From JAMZMI01 sp039944535 (GTDB taxonomy: Bacteria > Bacteroidota > Bacteroidia > Cytophagales > Cyclobacteriaceae), in contig JBDUYP010000022.1 in assembly GCA_039944535.1 (NCBI GenBank), positions 62,001 to 126,000 of the forward strand: a stretch of DNA of 64,000 nucleotides, read 5' to 3'. Made by a program: the position numbers and the translations under genes. Positions 53,001 through 61,047 of this stretch are shown one piece after another; positions within the stretch are counted from its first letter, which is position 1, and every line of letters begins with the position of its first letter. The notes beneath the pieces were generated by a model. The model made no database searches. It was given only the letters and a program-made list of their open reading frames with translations, and was not told where the DNA came from.

Positions 53001-54207
53001 ACCCTCAGCAGCAATTCTGTCTGATATGGAAGTTTGCCACAGTTCTCCTCTCACTCTGGCAGACGCCAATGATGATACCATAAAGGTCTACACTTCCTCT
53101 GATGCTACCTCCAGCATCTTTCAGGGAACCCAATTCGAAATAGATGAGCTGGATCAAGACACGACCTTCTACATCTCAAGGTTGGAAAGTGGATTTGAGA
53201 GTTTAAAAACAGAGGTCAACATCACTATTCAAAACCCTACGGTCAGCTTTGACTACATGACCGACACCAACTCAGAAAACAATCAAATCCTACTGATAAA
53301 CCGAACCCAAAATAGCGTCCCTGTAAAGTGGATCGTGGATGGGGAGGTTCTTGGCAATACAGATTCTATCCCTCTCGGAATAAACAAAAACAACTACGAG
53401 GTGAAACTGATCATAGCCACCACTTTAGGGTGTACCGACTCTCTTACAAGAAATCTGATTTTCACAGCATCTCCAAAACCAACCGTTTCAGAATACCAGC
53501 CCTGCTTTGGAGAAAGTGTCACCATTGCACCCACAAACGGCCTGGTGTTTGGATTTTATAGCGATACAGAACTGACTGATTTGATAGAGAAAGGAACCAC
53601 CCTCACATTACAGAACATTCAAAATGACACATCCATTTTCGTGGTAGGGCTAGACAGTGCTTTGGCAAGTGAGCCGGTCAAAGTTGATATTATTCCTGAA
53701 ATCTTTGACTTTACCATTTCCGCCTCGCCAGAAGTTCTAGACCTATCAATTGGAAAAAATGCAACCTTCACAACTAACCAGGGCAACCAGCAATCCTGGA
53801 GTTGGTTTATAGATGATCAATTCATTGGATCGCTCGCGGAAATCGAAATATTCCTACCCGATTCCGGCACTTATGAAGTGATTTGCGTAGGAGAAAGCCT
53901 CGTAGGTTGCGAATATGCTGATACGATTATTTATGAAGCCTTTAGTGAGATAAAAGCACCACTTACCGTGGACGATTCTAATAAACTAACAGTCTTCCCT
54001 AATCCAACAAGTGGTAATCTACAGATCAGCAATTTGTCACAAACTGCCACTGCAAAAGTTTATACCCTTTCAGGCATGCTGGTCATCTCCACAATACTAT
54101 CAATTGATAGTAATATCATTGATTTCAGAGGCCTTGAGAAAGGCATTTACCTTCTCGAATTGAATTTGGGTTCCACATCAGAAAAATTTAGGGTTTTTAA
54201 AAAATAA
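50026..54207 (+). CDS. Secreted subtilase (S8) with PKD-like domain and T9SS sorting domain
   Basis: A 1393-residue protein. Signal peptide (ending GHAQA), then a propeptide, then the S8 domain at about 130-440 with catalytic Asp162 (GISDTGIDFDHED), His218 (NSYHGNFVAGLAGAA) and Ser372 (GSSYASPIVAGAAG). Residues about 480-900 are beta domains; a PKD-like domain at about 930-990 has WEWDFGNGTLASAQNP and GTYEISLTVETEDGC; Ig-like repeats follow (about 1000-1300, several CHSSPL/CFGESV-type starts). The end (from about 1320: LTVFPNPTSGNLQISNL) is a T9SS sorting domain. It is probably an extracellular protease. It is unusual that it sits in the same run as fmt and folA, with a one-base overlap to the SDR. 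Confidence 0.92.
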   Translation: MIFRFCIISFLLAGWLSGHAQADYSNLDLSKIRKDAIVVKIGDEEQASNRSNTLTRSRISSFLFAKSISPILKAENKKSVLSGIYKIQLRQGTDIPQTLQQLSQYANVIYAEPIYYAEALQIPDDPQAHPSSGSQYHLTNIQAYDAWDISTGSADIVIGISDTGIDFDHEDIATKIYTNPNEIPKNGVDDDENGFIDDIHGYDFGDDNNDPQCTNSYHGNFVAGLAGAATNNGIGIAGVGYDCAISPLKIFPDGENLAYAAYEGIVYAADNGYDIVNLSYGNAGSFTQFNQDIIDYAVLEKDLVIIAAGGNSGIEENFYPASYDHVLSVGWTNYTDDRSPSSTYSYNIDLMAPGVGVYSSLDGGYSSASGSSYASPIVAGAAGLVKDVYPYLNAEQIMEVLRVTTDNIYDIGTNSDYEGKLGSGRLNIYNALTRDTLKSVRAREISYSAQYDGYVFFGDTVNLSFKLKSYLGAIDAGTLTLSSPSDYVTILNETLSFSFSDSMQTKAFDIHESFVISPNAPPDTTIPIRMDFSDGEYQDFQYFTLETSPDYLTVYNEAMGLTLSGNGNLGYADDNFKNGSGFLWNDITLARSLGIIIANAKDSVSDNVTSNLSQLTRDEDLVSIDPIKFHSSELADSYTYASFQDSTAHALGIKVEQKSFAFSDSLLQDFIILEYRLTNLENDSIHDLSIGLFSDWQLADNNKNKALTDSETGIAYAYDEVDNHAGMKWYGINQPISQSIDLDDQGEAVSDLPNTINDSIKHKLISEALLDSAGFLESTGNNIAQVSAIPKVELAPFESRKVAVILAAASSLADLKTVITRAESTYTEILESPPVSESFSSCNGASLAIDPASGTNFRFFSDPVGQNLIAENDTLFTGSISSDTSFYLQNIDSLYARDIQRIDISLVSKVAEFTMSTDTLYLDNPSLNMVSFEDQSFMPTTWEWDFGNGTLASAQNPEINFREAGTYEISLTVETEDGCIDTQTKQLTVANRPSAAILSDMEVCHSSPLTLADANDDTIKVYTSSDATSSIFQGTQFEIDELDQDTTFYISRLESGFESLKTEVNITIQNPTVSFDYMTDTNSENNQILLINRTQNSVPVKWIVDGEVLGNTDSIPLGINKNNYEVKLIIATTLGCTDSLTRNLIFTASPKPTVSEYQPCFGESVTIAPTNGLVFGFYSDTELTDLIEKGTTLTLQNIQNDTSIFVVGLDSALASEPVKVDIIPEIFDFTISASPEVLDLSIGKNATFTTNQGNQQSWSWFIDDQFIGSLAEIEIFLPDSGTYEVICVGESLVGCEYADTIIYEAFSEIKAPLTVDDSNKLTVFPNPTSGNLQISNLSQTATAKVYTLSGMLVISTILSIDSNIIDFRGLEKGIYLLELNLGSTSEKFRVFKK

Positions 54208-54418
54208 ACCGTTCTACTCTTAAATCCACATTTACATTAATTCCGTATGTATTTGTAGGCCGTAAATTCCGAACCAATGATGTTGAATAAAGAATTACCA
54301 TTAAAAAACCCTCATTTCCGACTATATATCCATTGATCGAAAAATGGGCATTATCATCTAAAAATGTTATTCACTCTGGTTTCTTTTCACTTCCTTTGCT
54401 CTATTAAATCCCATCAGC

Positions 54419-55555
54419 ATGAAATCAATTGTACTAATCGTCTTTCTTAGCTTATCCAGCATACTTGCTTTTGGGCAACATTCCACTAAAAATCAGGTGG
54501 ACGGCAGTTGGACAACAAATAGTATTTGGACAAGCAATAGCTCTCCTGGACTTACTTCGATTACTCAAGATGTAACAATAGACTCGTACGTCATTGCCAG
54601 CAATAATTCAGCTAATCAAGGGGTAACATTTACAACTAATGCAGGCCTGACTTTAAACATTACGGATACCCTCATAGTTTACGGAGACCTTACTTTTCCT
54701 TCTAACAAAAATGACGCACAAGTAAACATTGGAGCTGATAATTTATTGATTGTATTTGGAAACTTGGATATGGGTAAAAATAACGCCGGGGTAAATGTAG
54801 AAGAAGGAGGTGTCGTCGTTATTACCGGAAATGTTGTTGATAATGGTGGAGGTGGAAACAAAATTAACCTAGAAGGCACTGGTAACACTTATGTTGGGGG
54901 CACTTCCACAGATGTTGACCCCTCGAATGCGCCTGAAGGAGTGGATGGCCTGGAGGAAATAGATGATGACGGTTTCGGTTCTATATATGAATTTGTGGTT
55001 AATAGCAACGGGGCTGGCACTTTACCAATCACTCTTTCCGAATTTAAAGCCGAAACAGCCAATACTGCGGTGAACCTATCATGGTCCACGCTATCAGAAG
55101 AAAACTTCAGCTATTTTGAGGTACAGCGAGCTGCTGCAGATGGAGAGTTTGACGTTATTGCTACAATTGATGGCAATGGTTGGTCAGCAGATGAAAGAAA
55201 CTATACATGGTCAGACGAAAACCCAAGACTGGGAATCAATTATTATAGATTGGAGTCTGTAGATTACGATGGCTACCGTGAAACCTTCAAGTCTGTGGCG
55301 GTGATTTTTGAGCCAACGAATTCAGAGATTTCTATTGGCCCAAACCCGGCTCCTCTCAATACCCCCATCAAGCTTCAAAATACTTTTGGAGAGGAATTTA
55401 TGTTCAAACTGATTTCACTTTCCGGAAAAACTATTTTGGAAACATCCGGGTCAGACAATGAGATAATCATGCCTTCAAACATGGAAAGTGGAATCTATAT
55501 TGTCAGGTTTGAAATCAACGGACTAAAGAAGACTCAGAAGCTGATTATCAAATAA
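54419..55555 (+). CDS. Secreted protein with T9SS sorting domain
   Basis: A 378-residue protein with signal peptide (ending LAFGQ). The first part (residues about 25-185) has Asn/Gly/Thr-rich strands (TNAGLTLNITDTLIVYGDLT, GNLDMGKNNAGVNVEEGG), like a beta-helix. Then follows LPITLSEFKAETANTAVNLSWST and YFEVQRAAADGEF, the familiar fibronectin-like segment ahead of T9SS domains, and the end (from about 300: ISIGPNPAPLNTPI) is the sorting domain. The function is unknown, possibly adhesion. The 211-base gap before it shows no clear promoter, only a TTCCTTTG-like match. Confidence 0.85.
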   Translation: MKSIVLIVFLSLSSILAFGQHSTKNQVDGSWTTNSIWTSNSSPGLTSITQDVTIDSYVIASNNSANQGVTFTTNAGLTLNITDTLIVYGDLTFPSNKNDAQVNIGADNLLIVFGNLDMGKNNAGVNVEEGGVVVITGNVVDNGGGGNKINLEGTGNTYVGGTSTDVDPSNAPEGVDGLEEIDDDGFGSIYEFVVNSNGAGTLPITLSEFKAETANTAVNLSWSTLSEENFSYFEVQRAAADGEFDVIATIDGNGWSADERNYTWSDENPRLGINYYRLESVDYDGYRETFKSVAVIFEPTNSEISIGPNPAPLNTPIKLQNTFGEEFMFKLISLSGKTILETSGSDNEIIMPSNMESGIYIVRFEINGLKKTQKLIIK

Positions 55556-55572
55556 GGAAAGCTTCCGTTGAC

Positions 55573-56127
55573 TTAAACGTTCCAGAAGCCGAAAAGCCAG
55601 TTTCCCCTATCCTCTTTGTTATCTCCAATGAAATATTGACGTACAGCCGCGACAAGTTCATCCCGGCTTAGCATATCATCCCCATTGAGATCGAGTTTCG
55701 TAAACGATTTGGCTGAATACCTGATTTCTATATGGTAAGCCATAAAAAGGTCAACATATTCATCCAGACTGATGTAGCCATCATTGTTAATGTCAAACTG
55801 GGAAAAAATCTCTCCTACAAATTTTGATATGTACTCATCGAAATTCTTCCCATCTCCGCCTATAAACTCATCTGCCAGGAGTAAAACCTGATTGCGATGT
55901 ACTTCCATTACCATATCCTCCGGTATGGCTTTCGTGAAACTGACCCATGAGTTTTTGCAATTGGTCATGATTTCTTTATGCTCCTCATCACCTTCCCGCA
56001 CACCCCACAACACACAAAGGTTTTCAGCTATGGCTATAAAGTCTTCGATGGTTATTTTTCCGTTCTTATTAAAATCAAGGATATTAAAAAAGTGGATCCA
56101 CTTTTGTTTCTGGAATTCGCTCAGCAT
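55573..56127 (-). CDS. EF-hand calcium-binding protein (calerythrin-like)
   Basis: A 184-residue soluble protein without signal peptide. Three EF-hand loops can be read: residues 18-29 (DFNKNGKITIED), 112-123 (DINNDGYISLDE) and 146-157 (DLNGDDMLSRDE, with Asp in place of the loop Gly at position 6). A fourth, degenerate loop may lie near 85 (GGDGKNFDEY). The size and spacing recall calerythrin or sarcoplasmic calcium-binding proteins, which buffer Ca2+ in the cytoplasm. It is 17 bases downstream of the DUF4197 gene, so both are probably in one transcript. Confidence 0.88.
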   Translation of the reverse strand: MLSEFQKQKWIHFFNILDFNKNGKITIEDFIAIAENLCVLWGVREGDEEHKEIMTNCKNSWVSFTKAIPEDMVMEVHRNQVLLLADEFIGGDGKNFDEYISKFVGEIFSQFDINNDGYISLDEYVDLFMAYHIEIRYSAKSFTKLDLNGDDMLSRDELVAAVRQYFIGDNKEDRGNWLFGFWNV

Positions 56128-56144
56128 AATTGGCTTATTATGAA

Positions 56145-56861
56145 TCAGTCTTGTTCTTTAAATACCTTCTTCAGAAGATCTGTAGTTCTAGCCACAGGAT
56201 CTTCCCTGATTTTCTGCTCTTCCTGGGCAATAAGATAGAAAAGCCCTTCCAGTGCTTTATCTGTAGCATACCCCTGAAGGTCGGCATTTACATCTTCCAG
56301 GAGAGGAATCTTGTTATAAGTATTTATAATGTCCGAGTAATATTTGGTAGCATTGGTTTGATCCAGTGCGCTTTTTATTACCGGGCTAAACTTTGCTCTC
56401 AATTCGTCTGAAGTAGTCTTCTGCAAATACATCGTGGCAGCATTATCTTCACCCTTCAGAATATTCCATGCATCCTGGATCGTCATTCCCTTTATAGCTG
56501 CCACGAAAATCGGTTTCGCATCTTTGGCCGCCTCCTCTGCTCCCCTGTTGAGGGTTTCCACAAATTTATCCACCTGGCTCCCCAGTCCAATTTGTCTCAA
56601 CTTCGATTCAACTTTTTGCACTTCAGGAGGAAATGGAATCTTAATAGACGGGTTTCCCAGATAGCCATTGACTTTTGAGGCCTCTTCCGACCCCTCACTT
56701 ATACCCTTTTCCAGAGCCTGTTTTAGCCCCTGAGCCACTTGCTCGCTAGTTAGTTGATCAGTATCCAGGTAGTCACCAAGCGCCTGCTGAATCTGCTGAG
56801 CAGTACACCCAGCCAAAAGAACGCAAACCATTGTAGCTACAATAAGTTTCAATCGAATCAT
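56145..56861 (-). CDS. DUF4197 lipoprotein
   Basis: A 238-residue protein with a lipoprotein signal (MVCVLLAGCTAQ) and the DUF4197 pattern: QGLKQALEKGISEGSEEASKVNGY, SIKIPFPPEVQKVESKLRQIG, RGAEEAAKDAKPIFVAAIKGM, GMTIQDAWNILKGEDNAATMYLQK-type block. The family occurs in several phyla and has no known function. It is all helical and probably periplasmic. It leads an operon with the EF-hand protein. Confidence 0.85.
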   Translation of the reverse strand: MIRLKLIVATMVCVLLAGCTAQQIQQALGDYLDTDQLTSEQVAQGLKQALEKGISEGSEEASKVNGYLGNPSIKIPFPPEVQKVESKLRQIGLGSQVDKFVETLNRGAEEAAKDAKPIFVAAIKGMTIQDAWNILKGEDNAATMYLQKTTSDELRAKFSPVIKSALDQTNATKYYSDIINTYNKIPLLEDVNADLQGYATDKALEGLFYLIAQEEQKIREDPVARTTDLLKKVFKEQD

Positions 56862-56944
56862 TTTTATTTACTTTTTGAAAATGTCAATTCATAAAAGTAA
56901 AGGAATAACTCATAATTTTAAAGCAAAAGTCAAAACACTCAACA

Positions 56945-58192
56945 ATGCCCATTTACGCCGAGATCATTACGATAGGAGATGAAATACTTTACGGACAAAC
57001 GCTAGACACCAATTCGCACTGGATAAGTGGGAAACTCGATGAGATCGGCGTGAAGGTAAGAACCAAAACAACCGTAGGGGATGAAAGAGAAGATATCCTC
57101 CAGAGTTTCAAAAATGCTGAATCCAGAGCGGATATCATTTTGATTACAGGTGGTCTAGGCCCCACTCAGGATGATCTTACCAAACCTCTCCTTAGCGAGT
57201 ATTTCAATTCACCCCTGGTGACCAATGAAGAAGCGCTGGCGGATGTAGCAAAGATCTTCGAGCGTCTCGGAAGGCCTCTGACAGACGTAAACAGAAAACA
57301 AGCCGAAATCCCGGATATAGCCACGAAAATCACCAATCAAATGGGAACCGCCCCTGGCATGTGGCTGGAAAAGGAAGGCAAAGTGTTTGTCTCCATGCCA
57401 GGTGTTCCTTTTGAAATGAGGCAGATGATGTCAGACACAATCTTGCCCAAGCTCAAAAACAAATTTGTGAGAGAGGTCATCTATCACAAAATCATCAGAA
57501 CCATAGGTATCGGTGAGTCTGCTCTCGCGGAACTGATCGCAGACTGGGAAAACAACCTTCCCGCTCATGTCAAGCTCGCCTATCTTCCTACTTTGGGTAT
57601 GGTCAAGCTAAGATTAACTGCGATGGGCACCAATCTGGAAAATCTCAAGCAAGACTGTGAGAATCTCACTGATCAGGTAAAACCACTCATAGACAAATAT
57701 GTATATAGCTATAACGACCAAAACCTGGAGAATTATCTTGGAGAATTGCTAGCAAAATCTAATAAGACCATCGCATTCGCAGAAAGCTGCACTGGTGGAT
57801 ATATCTCCCACCTGATGACATCAGTACCCGGAAGCTCTGAGTATTTCAAAGGATCTATCATTTCGTATGCCTATGAAGTAAAGGAAAATGAGCTGGGTGT
57901 GGACGCTGAGATGATGAATAAACTAGGTGCTGTGAGTGAGGAAGTGGTGGTTCAAATGTCAAAAGCTGTCCGTGAAAAACTGAAAACAGACATAGGAATT
58001 TCCATAAGCGGTATCGCTGGTCCTGGAGGAGGCACAGAAGAAAAACCTGTCGGAACGGTTTGGATCAGTTATTCAGACAAGCATAAAACAGTCGCTAAGA
58101 AATTTAATTTTTCAAAAGACCGGGTTCTCAATATCAAGTACAGTGCCTACATGGCACTGAATATGTTGAGACTAAATTTTCAAGCTGACTAG
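56945..58192 (+). CDS. cinA: CinA-family protein (NMN deamidase / damage-inducible protein A)
   Basis: A 415-residue protein with both CinA parts. The N-terminal MoaB-like domain starts AEIITIGDEILYGQTLDTN and has LITGGLGPTQDDLT and GTAPGMWLE. The C-terminal PncC-like domain has TIAFAESCTGGYISHLMTSVPGSS and GISGIAGPGGGTEEKPVGTVW. In full-length CinA the C-terminal part removes the amide from NMN and the N-terminal part acts on ADP-ribose. It is 52 bases upstream of the E2 gene, which has its own promoter. Confidence 0.95.
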   Translation: MPIYAEIITIGDEILYGQTLDTNSHWISGKLDEIGVKVRTKTTVGDEREDILQSFKNAESRADIILITGGLGPTQDDLTKPLLSEYFNSPLVTNEEALADVAKIFERLGRPLTDVNRKQAEIPDIATKITNQMGTAPGMWLEKEGKVFVSMPGVPFEMRQMMSDTILPKLKNKFVREVIYHKIIRTIGIGESALAELIADWENNLPAHVKLAYLPTLGMVKLRLTAMGTNLENLKQDCENLTDQVKPLIDKYVYSYNDQNLENYLGELLAKSNKTIAFAESCTGGYISHLMTSVPGSSEYFKGSIISYAYEVKENELGVDAEMMNKLGAVSEEVVVQMSKAVREKLKTDIGISISGIAGPGGGTEEKPVGTVWISYSDKHKTVAKKFNFSKDRVLNIKYSAYMALNMLRLNFQAD

Positions 58193-58201
58193 GGAATTTT
58201 G

Positions 58202-58209
58202 TACCTTTG
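58202..58209 (+). promoter_or_regulatory. Promoter -7 element of the E2 gene
   Basis: TACCTTTG is an exact TAnnTTTG match, 35 bases before the ATG. It is flanked by gtacc and ggtac, which make a short inverted repeat. Confidence 0.5.
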
Positions 58210-58244
58210 AGGGTACCAGTAATACACCCTAAATCAAAAAATAT

Positions 58245-59516
58245 ATGCCTTTAGTTGAATTGGTAATGCCGAAAATGGGCGAAAGTGTGATGGAAGGAAC
58301 CATCCTATCATGGCTCAAAACAGAAGGTGAAAATATTGAAGAAGATGAGTCGATTCTCGAGGTAGCCACCGACAAGGTAGATACCGAAATACCTTCTCTC
58401 TACACAGGAGTGCTCAAAGAAATTTTGGCCAAAGAGGGAGATGTTGTAGAAGTGGGAAAACCTATCGCCATGATCGAAACGGATGGTGATGCTGCAATCC
58501 CTCAAGAGGAACCCGATGAGTCTGAACTGGTAACTGAGGCAGAAAAACTCATAGAGACTGCTGTACAAGAACACTCTGCAGAAAAAGTGGAGTCACAAGG
58601 AAGCACACGTTTTTACTCTCCTTTGGTGAAAAATATAGCCAAAGAGGAAAACATCTCAATGACCGAACTGGAGACCATACCGGGAACCGGTCAGGATGGG
58701 CGAGTCACAAAAACGGACATGCTTGCTTACCTGAAAAACAAGACGGCACCAGCCGCATCCAATGGTCAAACCAAAAGGCCTGAACCAATGCCTGTCGTGG
58801 CTTCCGGTGAGGATGAAATCATAGAAATGGATCGCATGCGCAAAATGATTGCCGAGCGCATGATCGCTTCTAAACAGATTTCTGCGCACGTCACATCATT
58901 CGTGGAAGCAGATGTTACCGAAGTTGTGAAATGGAGAGGCAAAATGAAAAAGCTCTTCATGGAAAGAGACGCACAGGCACTCACCTATACCCCCATCATC
59001 CTGGAAGCAGTTGTAAAAGCGATCAAGGATTATCCTATGATCAATGTGCAGGTGGATGGATCCAGAATCATTAAGAAAGCCGATATCAACATTGGGTTGG
59101 CAGTGGCGCTTCCTAGTGGAAACCTGATCGTTCCGGTGATCCGCAATGCCGATCAGCTAAGTATTTTGGGGTTGACCCAAAAAGTGAACGACATGGCCAA
59201 GAGAGCCCGCGAAAACAAGCTTTCACCTGATGAACTTTCAGGAGGAACCTTTACCGTATCCAATGTAGGTTCATTTGGCAATGTGATGGGAACACCTATC
59301 ATCATGCAGCCGCAAGTCGGGATTCTGGCTTTGGGAGCCATACAGAAGAAACCTGCCGTCATAGAGACTCCACAAGGAGATTTTATTGGCATCAGAAGCA
59401 AGATGTTCCTATCTCACAGCTACGATCACCGGGTAGTAGATGGTGCACTTGGCGGCATGTTTGTAAGAAGGGTGGCTGACTATTTAGAAGGGTTTGATCC
59501 TAACAGAAATGTTTAA
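58245..59516 (+). CDS. 2-oxoacid dehydrogenase E2 (dihydrolipoamide acyltransferase)
   Basis: A 423-residue protein with one lipoyl domain (lipoyl Lys44 in EVATDKVDTE), a Glu-rich linker, a peripheral-subunit-binding domain at about 125-160 (FYSPLVKNIAKEENI, GTGQDGRVTKTDML), and the catalytic domain with His395 and Asp399 in SYDHRVVDGALGG. The ATDKVDTEIPS motif and the VVDGALGG active site fit branched-chain or pyruvate dehydrogenase E2, not SucB-like DHRxIDGR. E1 and E3 are not adjacent. Confidence 0.93.
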   Translation: MPLVELVMPKMGESVMEGTILSWLKTEGENIEEDESILEVATDKVDTEIPSLYTGVLKEILAKEGDVVEVGKPIAMIETDGDAAIPQEEPDESELVTEAEKLIETAVQEHSAEKVESQGSTRFYSPLVKNIAKEENISMTELETIPGTGQDGRVTKTDMLAYLKNKTAPAASNGQTKRPEPMPVVASGEDEIIEMDRMRKMIAERMIASKQISAHVTSFVEADVTEVVKWRGKMKKLFMERDAQALTYTPIILEAVVKAIKDYPMINVQVDGSRIIKKADINIGLAVALPSGNLIVPVIRNADQLSILGLTQKVNDMAKRARENKLSPDELSGGTFTVSNVGSFGNVMGTPIIMQPQVGILALGAIQKKPAVIETPQGDFIGIRSKMFLSHSYDHRVVDGALGGMFVRRVADYLEGFDPNRNV

Positions 59517-59529
59517 AAATCGTTAATAG

Positions 59530-59553
59530 AAAAGCTTCCCATCGGAAGCTTTT
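59530..59553 (+). terminator. Intrinsic terminator of the E2 gene
   Basis: aaaagcttcc (59530-59539) and ggaagctttt (59544-59553) form a perfect 10-base-pair stem with a 4-base loop; the right arm ends in tttt and is followed by attttat. It ends 9 bases before the CDF exporter start. Confidence 0.85.
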
Positions 59554-59562
59554 ATTTTATCT

Positions 59563-60450
59563 ATGAGCCACGATCACACACATCACCATCACGGGCCTGC
59601 CTCCACCAAAAACATCAAGGTGGCATTTTTCATCAATCTGGCTTTTTCCATCATTGAGCTGATCGGTGGGTTATGGACAAACAGTGTAGCGATCTTATCC
59701 GATGCGCTGCATGATTTTGGCGACAGCTTATCGCTGGGTGTATCGTGGTACTTCCAAAATGTATCAAAAAAAGAGCGCGATAATAATTTCTCATATGGCT
59801 ATGCCCGCTTTTCTGTGCTTGGCGCCATTATCAACTCCATTGTTTTGGTTGTAGGATCTATCATTATTTTGACCGAATCGATCCCAAGACTTTTAGACCC
59901 TCAAAATCCCAACGGCGAAGGCATGATCTACCTTGCCATTGGTGGTATTGTCTTCAATGGACTTGCCGCGTGGAAGCTACACACAGGCGTAACGCTTAAC
60001 GAAAGAGCGGTGTACCTGCACCTGCTGGAAGACATCCTCGGCTGGGTGGCCACACTGATAGCAGCGATTATCATTAAGTTTTGGTCTATCCCTATCATGG
60101 ATCCCATACTGGCCATGGGGATAGCTGCATTTATCCTTTTCAATGTTTACAAAAACCTGAAAAAGGCAGCCAAGATCATTTTGCAGGGTGTACCCGAAGA
60201 AATCGAGATAGAGAAAATACACGAAACTCTTCGAAACCTAAAAGGTGTTTCTGACTTCCACGACTGTCATGTTTGGTCTTTGGATGGGCAGTTTCACGTG
60301 CTCTCTGTTCACCTGGTGGTGGATGAAAAAGAAAATTTAATCTCATTGGCTAAAATCAAACAAGAAGCCAAACACACTCTGCTTCATCTCAAAATAGATC
60401 ATGCGACAATTGAGTTTGAAACCGCAGCAGAAGATTGCGATCCTTGCTAA
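59563..60450 (+). CDS. CDF cation-efflux protein (zinc/cobalt/cadmium type)
   Basis: A 295-residue protein of the cation diffusion facilitator family. It begins with a His-rich stretch (MSHDHTHHHHGP) for metal binding; six transmembrane helices follow, with LSDALHDFGDSLSLG (metal-site HxxxD in helix II) and HLLEDILGWVATLIAA (helix V). The C-terminal domain has DFHDCHVWSLDGQFHVLSVHL. It exports Zn2+ or similar ions from the cytoplasm. The next gene starts 20 bases later. Confidence 0.92.
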   Translation: MSHDHTHHHHGPASTKNIKVAFFINLAFSIIELIGGLWTNSVAILSDALHDFGDSLSLGVSWYFQNVSKKERDNNFSYGYARFSVLGAIINSIVLVVGSIIILTESIPRLLDPQNPNGEGMIYLAIGGIVFNGLAAWKLHTGVTLNERAVYLHLLEDILGWVATLIAAIIIKFWSIPIMDPILAMGIAAFILFNVYKNLKKAAKIILQGVPEEIEIEKIHETLRNLKGVSDFHDCHVWSLDGQFHVLSVHLVVDEKENLISLAKIKQEAKHTLLHLKIDHATIEFETAAEDCDPC

Positions 60451-60469
60451 AGCGTGCCATCTTTGAGTA

Positions 60470-60835
60470 GTGAAAAGACTCTTTTCCATAGCCATTCTAA
60501 ATATACTACTGATAAGTAGCCTATCACTGACGCTGCAATACTTGTATCAGGCATATCTCTGCGAAGATAAAGTGGAGTTTTTGGAAGTGGTAGGACGCAA
60601 AATCACTGTATGTGGCAAGGTATGCTCCCTTGATGATCTGAAATCACCAGAGCAAAACAGCCCTCAAACTGCCAAATATCAGTACAATACTGAGGTACCT
60701 CCTCTGTTCTTATCTGTTCAGGAGTCGGACAGGATTAACCTTTGCGCTACCAACGTTACCCACCTCTCAGGTGAGTTTTGTTTTTACCAGTTCCATTGGC
60801 AAGATGAGTTAATAGACCCGCCAGGTAAGGCATAG
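60470..60835 (+). CDS. Small exported Cys-containing protein next to metal exporter
   Basis: A 121-residue protein with an N-terminal membrane/signal segment (LFSIAILNILLISSLSLTLQ) and a short mature part with Cys residues (YLCEDKVEFLEVVG, TVCGKVCSL, NLCATN, GEFCFYQF). The start is GTG at 60470. It resembles small proteins found beside copper or zinc resistance genes in Bacteroidota, but no firm family is known. The position after the CDF gene and before the Met-rich barrel suggests a role in metal handling (inference). Confidence 0.65.
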   Translation: MKRLFSIAILNILLISSLSLTLQYLYQAYLCEDKVEFLEVVGRKITVCGKVCSLDDLKSPEQNSPQTAKYQYNTEVPPLFLSVQESDRINLCATNVTHLSGEFCFYQFHWQDELIDPPGKA

Positions 60836-60910
60836 ACCCTTTACCCCTATTTGCAGTATCAGCAATCTAACCAACATCAGAAGTATGGATGACTGTGATA
60901 CCTGGGGTAT

Positions 60911-61010
60911 GCGCGAGGGATGGAAGCGAAAAGCCCGGAGCGAGAACCGAGCGAGGACTTGTAGCAAACAGCCCGGTGATCCGATGACGACTAGTCGAGG
61001 ATCACGCGCC
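60911..61010. repeat. Structured GC-rich intergenic element (possible ncRNA or dispersed repeat)
   Basis: A gene-free stretch far more GC-rich than its surroundings. It is closed by gcgcg (60911-60915) and cgcgc (61005-61009). Inside are a direct repeat (agcgaaaagcccgg and agcaaacagcccgg), another (gagcgag twice at about 60938-60953), and a hairpin gtgatcc (60976-60982) / ggatcac (60999-61005) enclosing the palindrome cgactagtcg (60988-60997). The core gggat-gaagcgaaaagccc is of a kind I associate with dispersed intergenic elements of Bacteroidota. Function unknown. Confidence 0.6.
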
Positions 61011-61047
61011 CAAAATTTCTATTTTCTATTTACAATAAAACTTTTCA

